Source: Nitrososphaerota archaeon
GTDB taxonomy: Archaea > Thermoproteota > Nitrososphaeria > Nitrososphaerales > UBA183
Length of the DNA stretch: 64,000 bases
Direction: 5' to 3'
NCBI GenBank assembly: GCA_027886865.1
Contig: JAPCJR010000008.1
Coordinates: forward strand, 1 to 64,000
Shown: one piece after another, positions 32,629 through 41,693 of the stretch
Layout: each line of letters starts with the position of its first letter
Position numbering within the stretch: position 1 is the stretch's first letter
Program-made: the position numbers and the translations under genes
Notes under the pieces: generated by a model
Seen by the model: the letters and a program-made list of their open reading frames with translations, nothing else
Databases searched by the model: none
What the model was told of the DNA's origin: nothing

Positions 32629-33040
32629 CGATACGGTCAGCGAGAACCTTCACTAAAGCGATGACTTCGGGCAGCTTCTCGGGATCCATGTCCGCAGGAA
32701 TCCTTGAGACGGTAGAAATCAACTTCTCCACGTCCTCTGACCTCAGCAAGCCCATCTGGACCGCAGTCGCCACGGTGAAGAGGGACTGCGTAATGTTCTT
32801 CCTGGCTTGAGTGAGAATCCTGTAATGGGTACCGCGACTTATACCACTATTCTTTCGTATTTTTAGTGCATTATCCATTTTAATTTCATTTTGCAGGAGC
32901 GCTCGATGTATTTTTAGAGTCTCTACTTGAATCCTGGTCAAAGAAGAGAGATTGGCGATTGCCTCCGAGGAAGAACTCAACAAGAATCGCGTAATACAAT
33001 AATGTATTAAGCATTTTTCTACCACTTTTACATAATCCAC
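32618..33040 (-). CDS. hypothetical HTH-like protein, 140 aa
   Basis: The protein is all-helical. RKNSGISRGTHYRILTQARK resembles a helix-turn-helix recognition unit, and the N-terminal half (LIHYCITRFLLSSSSEAIAN, LSSLTRIQVETLKIHRALLQ) is helical too. Base composition is clearly more AT-rich than the window average, with AT-rich sequence upstream to about 33160. It may belong to a transferred or origin-linked segment. I do not recognise the family. Confidence 0.6.
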   Translation of the reverse strand: MDYVKVVEKCLIHYCITRFLLSSSSEAIANLSSLTRIQVETLKIHRALLQNEIKMDNALKIRKNSGISRGTHYRILTQARKNITQSLFTVATAVQMGLLRSEDVEKLISTVSRIPADMDPEKLPEVIALVKVLADRIVMS

Positions 33041-33163
33041 ATCTTTTTCAGAATAAACATGTATAATTTTACATTTATTCTAGTTGTATCGATAAATCTC
33101 CCTTCAGTAGACACTCTAGCTTCAGAATAATATTTATGCAGGTCTCGAGGAGCTCTCGCTGAC

Positions 33164-33418
33164 ATGGGTAGAAGACGCCGTAAAGTGCTAAGACAGACTC
33201 ACAAGAGCTTACCGAAGGTATTCAGTTGTCCTCGTTGCGGTGTGGTCGCCGTTCGCATCACATCACAACTTGATGAAGCATCACAAGATTATGTGATGGT
33301 GGTCGCGTGCGGCAATGCGAGCTGTCGCTTGCGGAGGGAGTTCAGGTACCCGACCGAGCGGCCTGAGATCGATGTCTATAACAGCTTCGTGGATGAGTTC
33401 GTCAGAACCAGTGGCTAG
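33164..33418 (+). CDS. transcription elongation factor Elf1-like zinc-ribbon protein
   Basis: The basic N-terminus MGRRRRKVLRQTHKSLPKVF precedes CPRCG and ACGNASC, the Cys4 ribbon, and ends IDVYNSFVDEFVRT as in archaeal/eukaryotic Elf1. In eukaryotes Elf1 assists RNA polymerase through nucleosomes. Length is 84 aa. TATA box AATATTTATG (33127-33136) lies about 30 bases upstream of ATG 33164. It is followed by GGGP synthase with a 1-base gap. Confidence 0.87.
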   Translation: MGRRRRKVLRQTHKSLPKVFSCPRCGVVAVRITSQLDEASQDYVMVVACGNASCRLRREFRYPTERPEIDVYNSFVDEFVRTSG

Positions 33419-33419
33419 C

Positions 33420-34178
33420 ATGAGCCTAAGAGGCCCAACAGAGACCCGTCTCGCCTCTCGCAAGAGAGGATTGACGGGCCTGGCAGCCCTCATCGACCCA
33501 GACAATTTCGACAAGAGACGCGCCATCCTTGTCGCTAAGACCGCAGAGAAGCTGGGATTCAGCTGCGTCTTCATCGGGGGTTCTACTCTCGGCGACCAAT
33601 CACACCTGGATGAGATTGTGCTCGCTGTGAAGCGTGGCGTCACATGCCCTGTGATATTGTTCCCAGGAAACATCACGGGAATATCACGTCACGCGGACGC
33701 AATCCTCTTCAGCTCGCTGCTAAATTCCACTAACACCTACTTCATAGTGGGGGCGCAAGCCCTAGGAGCGATTCAAGTCCACCGTTATCACCTCGAAGCC
33801 ATACCAATGGGTTACCTCGTCTTCGGAGACGAGAGCACAACCAGCTTCATAGGTCAAGTGCGCCCGATACCCTATGCTAAGCCCGCTGTCGCCGTGATGT
33901 ACGCACTGGCGGCCCAATACCTCGGGATGCGCGCCCTGTACCTCGAGGCCGGAAGCGGGTCAGACCATCCTATGCCTGTGGACTTGGTCAAGGCTGTCAG
34001 GAAACACTTCGAAGGGCTCCTCATTGTGGGAGGAGGCATAACCACACCGCAGACCGCGACCAAACTGGCCGACGCCGGCGCGGACTTGCTGGTCATCGGC
34101 AACCTACTGGAGACGAAAGACTTCGAGAGAAAACTGCTCCCGATAACCCAGGCGCTGAGGGACAAGCTTAAGCACTAA
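33420..34178 (+). CDS. geranylgeranylglyceryl phosphate synthase
   Basis: First committed enzyme of archaeal ether-lipid synthesis, joining sn-glycerol-1-phosphate and geranylgeranyl diphosphate. TIM-barrel motifs are LAALIDPDNFDKR, FIGGSTLGDQS, VILFPGNITGISRHADAILF, YLEAGSGSDHPMP and LIVGGGITTPQTA. ATG 33420 directly follows the Elf1 stop and gives 252 aa, the normal length; longer in-frame sequence upstream is antisense to nothing conserved and belongs to the Elf1 gene. Confidence 0.94.
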   Translation: MSLRGPTETRLASRKRGLTGLAALIDPDNFDKRRAILVAKTAEKLGFSCVFIGGSTLGDQSHLDEIVLAVKRGVTCPVILFPGNITGISRHADAILFSSLLNSTNTYFIVGAQALGAIQVHRYHLEAIPMGYLVFGDESTTSFIGQVRPIPYAKPAVAVMYALAAQYLGMRALYLEAGSGSDHPMPVDLVKAVRKHFEGLLIVGGGITTPQTATKLADAGADLLVIGNLLETKDFERKLLPITQALRDKLKH

Positions 34179-34199
34179 TTTCGCGCAACAGTAGAAACG

Positions 34200-37100
34200 T
34201 TGCCCTTCAAGGCTAGCTCGGCCTGGGAGCACAGCAAGAAGCTCACCGTCTTCCCTGCCGACCTCGAGTCCTACTACGGCGACATACTGAGCCAGTACGA
34301 ATCGGCCTACAACACCGCAGAGGAAGCGAAGTCGAAGGGCCTCGACCCTAACGAAATAGTCGAGTCGAAGACGGTCTTCGACCTCGCTGACCGCGTGAAC
34401 GAGATGCTCGGACTCTCGCAGTTCGAAGGTCTCGCCGAAAGGCTCCGTCACCTCCTCCACACTACCACGAAGGAGAGGGCCACGCTGACGATTGCTGAAG
34501 AAATCGCCCTCGGCAAGTTCGGCGCGATGAGCACTGACCAAGCCCTGCAGTACGCGGTCAGGGCCGGGTTGGCCGTGATCACCGACGGTGTCACCGTCGC
34601 TCCCATACAAGGAATCTCCACGGTCGTAATAAGAAAGAACGACGACAACACCGAGTACGCGTCGATCTCCTACGCAGGACCTATGAGGTCCGCGGGAGGA
34701 ACCGAGGCCGCATTCTCCGTGCTGATTGCGGATGTCGTAGCGAAGAAGCTCGGGTTGTCGCCCTATAGGGCGCGCGAAGAGGAGATAGCGAGATACATCG
34801 AAGAGCTCAGGGTGTACGAGCGCGAGGTCGGGAGCTTCCAGTACCGGGTCTCAGACTCAGACGTCCGAGTCGCCCTCTCGAACCTCCCCGTGGAGATCGA
34901 CGGCGTCGAGACCGACCCGTTCGAGGTCGTGGTCCACAGGAACCTGAAGAGGGTCGCGACGGACAGGGTGAGAGGAGGAGCCCTCCGCGTCCTCAATGAC
35001 GGGGTCATCGGGAGGGCGCACAAACTGGCGAAGATACTGAAGGAGCTCCAGCTGACAGGGTGGGACTGGCTACCCGAGCTCAAGGGAGGGAAGCAGCAGT
35101 CCACTGGAGAGACCGAAAAAGTCGGCGCCCACTTCGAGGAGGTGATCTCGGGGCGCCCTGTCATCTCTTCGCCCAACACCCGCGGGGGCCTGAGGATAAG
35201 GTATGGAAGGGCAATGAACACGGGCCTCTCCACCGTGGGCATCCACCCTGCAATCCCCGCCCTGCTGGACAACTGCGTGGTCGTGGGCACCCAAGTAAAG
35301 GTCGACCTCCCCGGAAAGGCCGCCACAATCGCGTTCGTGGACTCAATAGAGGGACCGACCGTCCGCCTGAAGGACGGCTCCGTGCGACGCATTAACAGCC
35401 TCGCCGACGCGGAGCGCTTCCACGACTCATTGGAGCTCATAATCGACATGGGCGACGCGCTCATCAGCTACGGCGACTTTCTGGAGAACAACAAGACGCT
35501 GGGAGTCTCCCCCTACGTGACGGAGTGGTGGCTTGAAGACCTCAAAGCGGCTGCAAACGCCTCTCCACCAGAGATCGGCTCACTAGATCCGGCGAGGCTC
35601 GCCGCTATCCTCGGCGGCGCTCTCCCCTCGCCCGAGGAGGCGCTCGACATCTCGCGCAAGCTCGGCGTGCCCCTTCACCCCTCGTACACCCCGCGGTTCG
35701 ACAGGGTCTCCCCGGAGGAAATCCTAGAATTGCGCAACGCCATGAGCCAATCCGGGCGTGATATCGACGTAGACATCACATCACATCACACCAAGGAGGC
35801 CTTGCAACACCTCCTGGTGCCATACACCCGCAACAAGGACACCGCAATCGTCTCCGACGAATGGGGTATCGTGCTGGGCGCGCTCATGGGGCTGGGCGGC
35901 CCTGACATCACGGATGCATCCCCCTGGAACCCGGACGGAGCCTTGGAGCTTGTACGTCATCTCTCGGGGGTAAGAGTGGGGAAGCAGACGACCGGGACCG
36001 TAGGGATGAGAGTGGGGAGGCCTGAGAAGGCGATGCTCAGGCACATGAAGCCCCCGGTCCATGTCCTCTTCCCGGTGGGCGCGGCCGGCGGCAGCGCGAG
36101 GGACCTGCTCGCAGCGGCAAAGCACGGCAGCATGAGGGTCGACATGGTCAACATAATGTGCCCTTCGTGCGGGAAGCGAAAGCTTTCCAGCAGGTGCGAG
36201 GATTGCGGCGAGGCGACCATCCGCTTCCTGTCGTGTCCACGGTGCAGCCAGATCATAAACGCGGAGGAGGGCCAGAGCTGCCCGAAATGCAGGGTCGAGG
36301 GGGTCACGCACTCGAACTACAACCTCGACATCAAGACCACCGTCGACGCGGTCCTAAGGAAGGTCCCCGACATCGCTCGCGGCACCATCAAAGGCGTCAG
36401 GGGCCTGTCGAGCGGCTCGAAGTACGCGGAACCGATTGAGAAGGGGGCCCTCCGCAGCAAGCACGAGATCTACGTCTACAAGGATGGGACAGCGCGTGTA
36501 GACGTGACCAACGCACCCCTCACCCACTTCAGGCCCAGCAACATACGCACCGATATATCGACGCTGCGCTCCTTGGGGTACGATATCGACAAGGATGGCA
36601 GGCCTCTCGTCGACGCGGAGCAGCTCGTCGCGCTCAAGCCACAAGACGTCGTAATTCCGGAGAACACGGCGCGCGACCTCGTGAGGGTGGCGTCGTTCGT
36701 GGACGACGAGCTTGAGACGGTCTACGGACTCGCGCGATTCTATAACGTGAAGACGGTGGACGACCTCAGAGGCAAGGTGGTCGTGGGCCTCGCACCCCAC
36801 ACCTCTGTGGGAGTGGCCGCAAGAGTCATCGGGTTTTCAAACGCGCAAGTGTGTTTCGCCAACCCATGCTGGCACTCCGCCAAACGGCGAGACTGCGACG
36901 GGGACGGCGACTCGGTCCTGTTGCTTCTAGACATATTCCTCAACTTCTCGGTCGAGTACATACCCACACAAATCGGAGGGCTGATGGACACGCCGCTCCT
37001 GATCCAGCCGATAATCCTCCCCGCCGAGGTCGACGACCAGGCCCACAACTTCGACGTGGCGTGGAAGTATCCTCTCGCCTTCTACCAGGCGACCGAGTCT

Positions 37101-37679
37101 TCCCCTAACGCCTCGAAGGTCTCCGGACTGATCGAGACTATCCGCAACAGGGTAAACCTACAAGACCAGTTCTACAACTACGGCTTCACTCACAGCACGA
37201 GCTCGATTACCATAAAGAGCTCGCGAAGCGCCTATTCGACCCTGAACACCCTGTCTGACAAGATATCCAAGCAAATCGAGGTGGCCGAAAAAATCGAGGC
37301 GGTCTCCGCGAAGCAGGTGGTGGAGTCGATTATCAAGACCCACCTGATCAGGGACATAATGGGGAACATGAAGAAGTACTCGACCCAGTCGTTCAAGTGC
37401 AGGGCCTGTAGCCGGACCTTGCGCAGGCCTACGGTCTCGGCGCGCTGCGAGGTCTGCGGAGGGGAGCTGAGGGAGACGCTCACCAGGGGCTCCGTCGAGA
37501 AGTATCTCGCAATCGCGAGGAGGCTCGCTCACGAGTACGACGTGGACGAGTACATCAGGGAGAGGCTCGACCTGCTGGTGAGGGAGATGGACCAGCTCTT
37601 CCCCGCCAGGGAGAAGAGCACGCAGTCCGAGCTCACCGACTTCGGCAAAGGCCCCGAGCCGAGCCTGGTCATCGAGTGA
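34200..37679 (+). CDS. polC: DNA polymerase D large subunit DP2 (catalytic)
   Basis: Catalytic subunit of archaeal polymerase D. Recognisable parts are the N-terminal KH-like region, YAGPMRSAGGTEAAFSVLIA, RIRYGRAMNTGLSTVGIHPA, the zinc cluster CPSCGKRK...CEDCG...CPRCS...CPKC (about residues 655-700), the catalytic segment AKRRDCDGDGDSVLLLLD (about 898-915) and a second zinc ribbon CRACSRTL...CEVCGGEL. The C-terminal QSELTDFG is a likely PCNA-binding box. At 1159 aa no intein is present. The start is TTG 34200. DP1 lies 4 kb away across the origin. Confidence 0.96.
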   Translation: MPFKASSAWEHSKKLTVFPADLESYYGDILSQYESAYNTAEEAKSKGLDPNEIVESKTVFDLADRVNEMLGLSQFEGLAERLRHLLHTTTKERATLTIAEEIALGKFGAMSTDQALQYAVRAGLAVITDGVTVAPIQGISTVVIRKNDDNTEYASISYAGPMRSAGGTEAAFSVLIADVVAKKLGLSPYRAREEEIARYIEELRVYEREVGSFQYRVSDSDVRVALSNLPVEIDGVETDPFEVVVHRNLKRVATDRVRGGALRVLNDGVIGRAHKLAKILKELQLTGWDWLPELKGGKQQSTGETEKVGAHFEEVISGRPVISSPNTRGGLRIRYGRAMNTGLSTVGIHPAIPALLDNCVVVGTQVKVDLPGKAATIAFVDSIEGPTVRLKDGSVRRINSLADAERFHDSLELIIDMGDALISYGDFLENNKTLGVSPYVTEWWLEDLKAAANASPPEIGSLDPARLAAILGGALPSPEEALDISRKLGVPLHPSYTPRFDRVSPEEILELRNAMSQSGRDIDVDITSHHTKEALQHLLVPYTRNKDTAIVSDEWGIVLGALMGLGGPDITDASPWNPDGALELVRHLSGVRVGKQTTGTVGMRVGRPEKAMLRHMKPPVHVLFPVGAAGGSARDLLAAAKHGSMRVDMVNIMCPSCGKRKLSSRCEDCGEATIRFLSCPRCSQIINAEEGQSCPKCRVEGVTHSNYNLDIKTTVDAVLRKVPDIARGTIKGVRGLSSGSKYAEPIEKGALRSKHEIYVYKDGTARVDVTNAPLTHFRPSNIRTDISTLRSLGYDIDKDGRPLVDAEQLVALKPQDVVIPENTARDLVRVASFVDDELETVYGLARFYNVKTVDDLRGKVVVGLAPHTSVGVAARVIGFSNAQVCFANPCWHSAKRRDCDGDGDSVLLLLDIFLNFSVEYIPTQIGGLMDTPLLIQPIILPAEVDDQAHNFDVAWKYPLAFYQATESSPNASKVSGLIETIRNRVNLQDQFYNYGFTHSTSSITIKSSRSAYSTLNTLSDKISKQIEVAEKIEAVSAKQVVESIIKTHLIRDIMGNMKKYSTQSFKCRACSRTLRRPTVSARCEVCGGELRETLTRGSVEKYLAIARRLAHEYDVDEYIRERLDLLVREMDQLFPAREKSTQSELTDFGKGPEPSLVIE

Positions 37680-37683
37680 CCGC

Positions 37684-38976
37684 CTAGCGGTAGAAGTAGG
37701 CCGGGGAGTTGTCGAACGAGTACTTCACCCTCTGGTGAAGGCGGCGCAGGCCACGCACCCGCTTCTTCACGGCCCCGGCCTTGTCCGTCGTCAGCGCCAC
37801 GTGCAACACGTCAGCGACTTCCTTCATCTCGCTCTTCCCCATCCCCAGCCTCGTGAGCTCTGAGACGCCGAGCCTTATCCCGCCGGGGTTCGTGTAGTGC
37901 CTGCCGGCCTGGAGATCGCCGGGGAGCAGCTGACGATTGACTATGATGTTCATGCTCTCCAGCTTCTTCTCCACCTGCCCGCCGTCCCCGTACTTTGTGA
38001 CGTCTATCGCTACTTGGTGGGACTGCGTATAGCCGTGGCTCTCGCCTAGGACCTTCTCGCCCTTTTGAGCCAGCGTCTCCGCGAGCGTCCGCGCGTTCGC
38101 CGTGACGGCCTTGGAGTAGCTGGCGCCGAACTTCAGAAACTCCGCGAAGGTGAGGGCCTTCGCAGCCACGCTGTGAAGATGATGGTTGCTCGATGTCCCC
38201 GGGAAGACGGACTTCTTCATGGCCTCGCCGTATTGGGCCTTCGAGACGATGGCCCCGCCCTGCGGGCCGAAGAGCGTCTTGTGCGTGCTGAAGCTCATGA
38301 CGTGGGCGCCCTCGCCAAGTGGGTCTTGGAACCGCCCGCCCGCGATCAGGCCCGCCACGTGGGCGGCATCATAGCACGGTGTGGCGCCGACTTCCAGCAC
38401 AGCGTCGACCAGATCCTTCACTGGATGCGGGAAGAGGAAGAGGCTCCCGCCGAACATCACGATTTTCACCTTCTTCCCCGACGATTGGACGGCCTTGAGC
38501 TTCTTCTTGGTCTCGTCCACGTCTATGTTCATGTTCTCCTTGTCGAACACCATGTACTCGATGTCCAGGCCGTGGACTAAGCCCGCCGTGCCTGAGAACT
38601 CCTTCTTTCCCGCCGAAATGTGGCCGCCGTTCTGGATGGACAAGGCCATCATCGTGTCCCCCGGGTCTGACAACGCGGAATAGACGGCAAGGTTGGCACA
38701 AGCTCCGGAGACGGGACGGACGTCGGCGAACTCCGCGTGGAACAGGCTCTTGGCCAGGTCGATGGCCTCGAGCTCTATCTGGTCGATGAACTTGCAGCCC
38801 GCGTAGACGCGCTCGCCCGGCCATCCTTCGGCGTACCTGTGCCCTAAATCGGAAGTGAGGACCTGCCTGACCGTGCGGGACGTAACGTTCTCGCTCGCGA
38901 CCAGCGGAAGGCTCTCGGAGAACCATCTCTCATGCTGTTTCACCAGGGAAATCAGCCTACCCTGTCGATTGTTCAC
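37684..38976 (-). CDS. glyA: serine hydroxymethyltransferase
   Basis: PLP enzyme interconverting serine and glycine with a pterin one-carbon carrier. ERWFSESLPLVASENVTS, HRYAEGWPGERVYAGCKFID, CYDAAHVAGLIAGGRF and the Schiff-base Lys in SFSTHKTLFGPQGG are all present. GTG 38976 is chosen: it gives 430 aa, the usual archaeal length, and a TATA-like element (39000-39009) sits about 27 bases upstream. A start at 39048 would add 24 residues. With GcvT/GcvH it implies active glycine one-carbon metabolism. Confidence 0.93.
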   Translation of the reverse strand: MNNRQGRLISLVKQHERWFSESLPLVASENVTSRTVRQVLTSDLGHRYAEGWPGERVYAGCKFIDQIELEAIDLAKSLFHAEFADVRPVSGACANLAVYSALSDPGDTMMALSIQNGGHISAGKKEFSGTAGLVHGLDIEYMVFDKENMNIDVDETKKKLKAVQSSGKKVKIVMFGGSLFLFPHPVKDLVDAVLEVGATPCYDAAHVAGLIAGGRFQDPLGEGAHVMSFSTHKTLFGPQGGAIVSKAQYGEAMKKSVFPGTSSNHHLHSVAAKALTFAEFLKFGASYSKAVTANARTLAETLAQKGEKVLGESHGYTQSHQVAIDVTKYGDGGQVEKKLESMNIIVNRQLLPGDLQAGRHYTNPGGIRLGVSELTRLGMGKSEMKEVADVLHVALTTDKAGAVKKRVRGLRRLHQRVKYSFDNSPAYFYR

Positions 38977-39048
38977 GATGGTCGACGAACGAGCCTCAGT
39001 AATTATTGTTTTTGTGCTAATTGTCGGCTCAAACCAGTTGCACAACAC

Positions 39049-39056
39049 ATTTTAAG
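39049..39056 (+). promoter_or_regulatory. TATA box of the Sec61-beta gene
   Basis: TTTTAAGG-type element about 27 bases before ATG 39081. Confidence 0.5.
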
Positions 39057-39080
39057 GGAGGCCGCGCGGGAAGGACCAAG

Positions 39081-39296
39081 ATGAGCGGCAAGAACAAACA
39101 ACTACCGGCGTCTAGCGCTGGGTTGCTCAGGTTCTTTGAGGACGAGACCGAGGGCGTCAAGATCAAGCCTGAAATCGTGCTCATAGCTTCGATGGGGCTC
39201 GTGCTTACCTCCATCGTCATAAACCAGATATTCCCTGCTCCGGCGTCGTCGACGACCAGCGCTGCAGGAGCTTTCCTCGCTCTATTATTCAGGTAG
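39081..39296 (+). CDS. secG: preprotein translocase Sec61-beta (SecG) subunit
   Basis: The 71-aa tail-anchored protein reads LPASSAGLLRFFEDETEGVK, KIKPEIVLIASMGLVLTSIV and INQIF, the archaeal Sec61-beta pattern: cytoplasmic SSAGLxRFF motif, KxxP before the single span, short tail. It is part of SecYE-beta. The TAG stop at 39294 is followed in the same frame by the DUF2070 coding sequence. Confidence 0.9.
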   Translation: MSGKNKQLPASSAGLLRFFEDETEGVKIKPEIVLIASMGLVLTSIVINQIFPAPASSTTSAAGAFLALLFR

Positions 39297-39302
39297 ATTC
39301 AT

Positions 39303-41060
39303 CTGTATGGTTCCGCCACTGAACAGCTAGCTCGCCGTTACCGGCACCTGTTCGTCCTCCCCTCCTTCTCAACCCTCTCCATCCTTCTGGCAATCTCCAA
39401 CGTCCTCCTCCTGTCTCCGCTGGTGGCGCTCGACGGATTGCCCGTCACCGCGGCGGCGGGTATCTTCGTCGTGATACTCGCCACGTCGGGCCTTATCACC
39501 TACGTCATCAAGGCCCTAGATCGAGACTCGATAGTCTCCCTCCGACGGATGTTCGGGCTCACTCTGACCTCGAACCTGCTTTGGACCATCCCGCTCGCGG
39601 TCGGCTCGACACTCTCTTGGATTCAGCACAACCATCAGCCTGGTCTGAACGAATTCATCTTGGGCACCTTCCTCGCTTGGAGCTTCGAGCTACTCGTGAT
39701 CAACGGGGCATTCGTTTCCAACACTGCCCAGAGCCTCTGCATAGCAGCGGTCCAGCCTGTGGTGACGCTGCTGATCGCTTCAGCGTTCATCATCAAAGTG
39801 AACTCCTCCGTCATCTACGCCACGGCTCTCGGCGTCGTCATACTGGCAATCACCACGGCTTTCCTGCTGAAGTTCAAGACGTTCAAGACGAAGGATGTCG
39901 GCATCAGCTCCCTGCAGACGTTCCAATCGTTTCTAAAATCCTGGGTCACACAGAAACCCGCGGACCTCGAGAGCTACTTCACGTCGTACTCCCACGACGA
40001 GCCTGTGGTCACGAGGATAGTCCTCGCGACGGCGAAAGACCGGGCTGCCCTCGTGCTGCCGGGCGTCCATCCAGGCCCCTTCTTTCCGGTCGGCAGCTAC
40101 AACGTCTCCGAACTGATATTCTACGAGCTCCGAAAGAACGGCATAACCCCGATGGTCTTGCACGGCGTCGGGGGGCACGAAAGAAATCTTCCGACGAACG
40201 ACCTGGCGAAGCGATACGCGGCCGCAATCGCCAGCGCCGTGGCGTCGCCAGACGCCGGGCAACGCGCTCAGAGGATGAGGGGGCCGAGCAGATTGCAGCT
40301 AGGCCCAACGTGCGTCACTACCTTGGGGTTCGGAAGCCAGGTAATGGCGTTCCTCTCAAACGCGCCATACAACACCGACGACCTGGAACCCAGGATCATC
40401 GACGAGGCAGTGTCAGCGGCAAAGGGACTTGGGGTCGAGCTCATGCTCGTGGATGCGCACAACTCCATAGGAGGGGAGAACTGCGACCAGCCCAAGGTCG
40501 ACTGGCAGAGGGTCTTCTCTGACATCAGAGCAAGCCCGGAGCAAGAGTTCGAGGTCGGCATGGCACACTCCTCGGAGCTTCAGTTCAAGCACGGTTCCGA
40601 CATCAGCGACGGGGGAATCACTGCTCTGGTCTTCAGGACGCAACAATCAATGCACGCCCTAATCACGTCCGATTCGAACAACGCGGTCGTAGGCCTCAGG
40701 CAGATGGTAATCGACGAGCTCAAGAAGGAGAACGTGGACCTGATAGAGCTGTGCACCTCTGACACCCACAACTCGGCGGCGAGGTCCTTGACCAGCCGCG
40801 GCTATCACGCCTTGGGGGAGGACAGCAACCGAGATGCCCTCGTCGCGACCATCAAGAAGCTGGAGAAGCTCGCCGAAGGCAGGCTCTCGCGCTGCGAGGT
40901 TACCACCATCACCTCTCAGTTGACGCTGCCGCTAATCGGCGACAAGTCGATCGATGACTTCGCCAACCTAACAAAGGAGACGCTCAGCTTCACCAAGGCC
41001 TACGCGAGCGCCGCACTTGCGTCGGCGCTGGTCATCTGCTCCCTCGCCCTCTTCCTCTGA
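39303..41060 (+). CDS. DUF2070 family membrane protein
   Basis: The N-terminal third has about six spans (FLVLPSF-like first span FSTLSILLAISNVLLLS, then IFVVILATSGLITYV and others). The C-terminal two thirds form a soluble domain with LVLPGVHPGPFFPVGSYN, VLHGVGGHERNLPTN, LMLVDAHNSIGGENC and ELCTSDTHNSAARSLTSRGY, typical of DUF2070. A final hydrophobic helix ends the protein. The only standard start, GTG 39423, would remove the first span. In-frame coding continues back to the Sec61-beta stop without ATG, GTG or TTG, so CTG 39303 (or ATT 39297) is suggested. Function unknown. Confidence 0.88.
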   Translation: MYGSATEQLARRYRHLFVLPSFSTLSILLAISNVLLLSPLVALDGLPVTAAAGIFVVILATSGLITYVIKALDRDSIVSLRRMFGLTLTSNLLWTIPLAVGSTLSWIQHNHQPGLNEFILGTFLAWSFELLVINGAFVSNTAQSLCIAAVQPVVTLLIASAFIIKVNSSVIYATALGVVILAITTAFLLKFKTFKTKDVGISSLQTFQSFLKSWVTQKPADLESYFTSYSHDEPVVTRIVLATAKDRAALVLPGVHPGPFFPVGSYNVSELIFYELRKNGITPMVLHGVGGHERNLPTNDLAKRYAAAIASAVASPDAGQRAQRMRGPSRLQLGPTCVTTLGFGSQVMAFLSNAPYNTDDLEPRIIDEAVSAAKGLGVELMLVDAHNSIGGENCDQPKVDWQRVFSDIRASPEQEFEVGMAHSSELQFKHGSDISDGGITALVFRTQQSMHALITSDSNNAVVGLRQMVIDELKKENVDLIELCTSDTHNSAARSLTSRGYHALGEDSNRDALVATIKKLEKLAEGRLSRCEVTTITSQLTLPLIGDKSIDDFANLTKETLSFTKAYASAALASALVICSLALFL

Positions 41061-41072
41061 GGCCAGCACAGC

Positions 41073-41693
41073 ATGAAAGTCCCGGGCGGCTACATAATTG
41101 CAATGGAAGGGATAGACGCGGTCGGCAAGAACACGCACAGCCTCTTGCTATCCAAATGGCTAAGGAGGAAGGGCGTCGACACCGTGGACATGTCGTTCCC
41201 CGACTACGACACGCCGATTGGGAAGGAGATCAAGTCCTTTCTTTCTGGCCGCAGAGCGTATCCAATCGAGCTGCAGCACCTCCTGTTCGCAGCGAACAGG
41301 TGGGAAAAGCTCGAGGACATCAGGTCCTGCCTCCGAGCAGGTGATGTCATAGTGGTCAACAGGTACACCGAGTCCAACCTCGCGTACGGGAAGGCGAACG
41401 GACTGGACGCCACGTGGCTCGCCAGCCTAGAGAACGGGATGCCCAAGGCGGACCTGGTGGTGGTGTTGGACGCCTCGCCTAGCTCTCTGAGCTCTAGGAG
41501 GCCCGGCGACAGCAAGGACGTCTACGAGAAGAGCTCTGCACTGCAGGGCAAGGCCCAAAAGGCTTACAGGGAACTCGCACGCAAGCGCGGCTGGAGCCTC
41601 ATTGACGCTGACGGACCAGTCGGAGATATCCAGGCCTCAGTGGCCAGGGCCGTGAGAGACGCGCTCGAGCGGGACCGTGGAACCTCGGTATGA
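41073..41693 (+). CDS. tmk: thymidylate kinase
   Basis: P-loop kinase phosphorylating dTMP to dTDP. YIIAMEGIDAVGKNTHSLLL holds the P-loop (about residues 8-27), VVNRYTESNLAYGKANG the DRY/R-type dTMP site and VVVLDASPSSLSSRRPGD the LID region. The P-loop ends in NT rather than the common (S/T)T. Length is 206 aa. The stop overlaps the next gene by 4 bases (ATGA), so Tmk and the HD phosphohydrolase are translationally coupled. Confidence 0.92.
   Translation: MKVPGGYIIAMEGIDAVGKNTHSLLLSKWLRRKGVDTVDMSFPDYDTPIGKEIKSFLSGRRAYPIELQHLLFAANRWEKLEDIRSCLRAGDVIVVNRYTESNLAYGKANGLDATWLASLENGMPKADLVVVLDASPSSLSSRRPGDSKDVYEKSSALQGKAQKAYRELARKRGWSLIDADGPVGDIQASVARAVRDALERDRGTSV

Noticed and set aside
34200..37679. 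Intein in DP2
   Set aside because: The 1159-aa length and uninterrupted catalytic and zinc regions leave no room for an intein.
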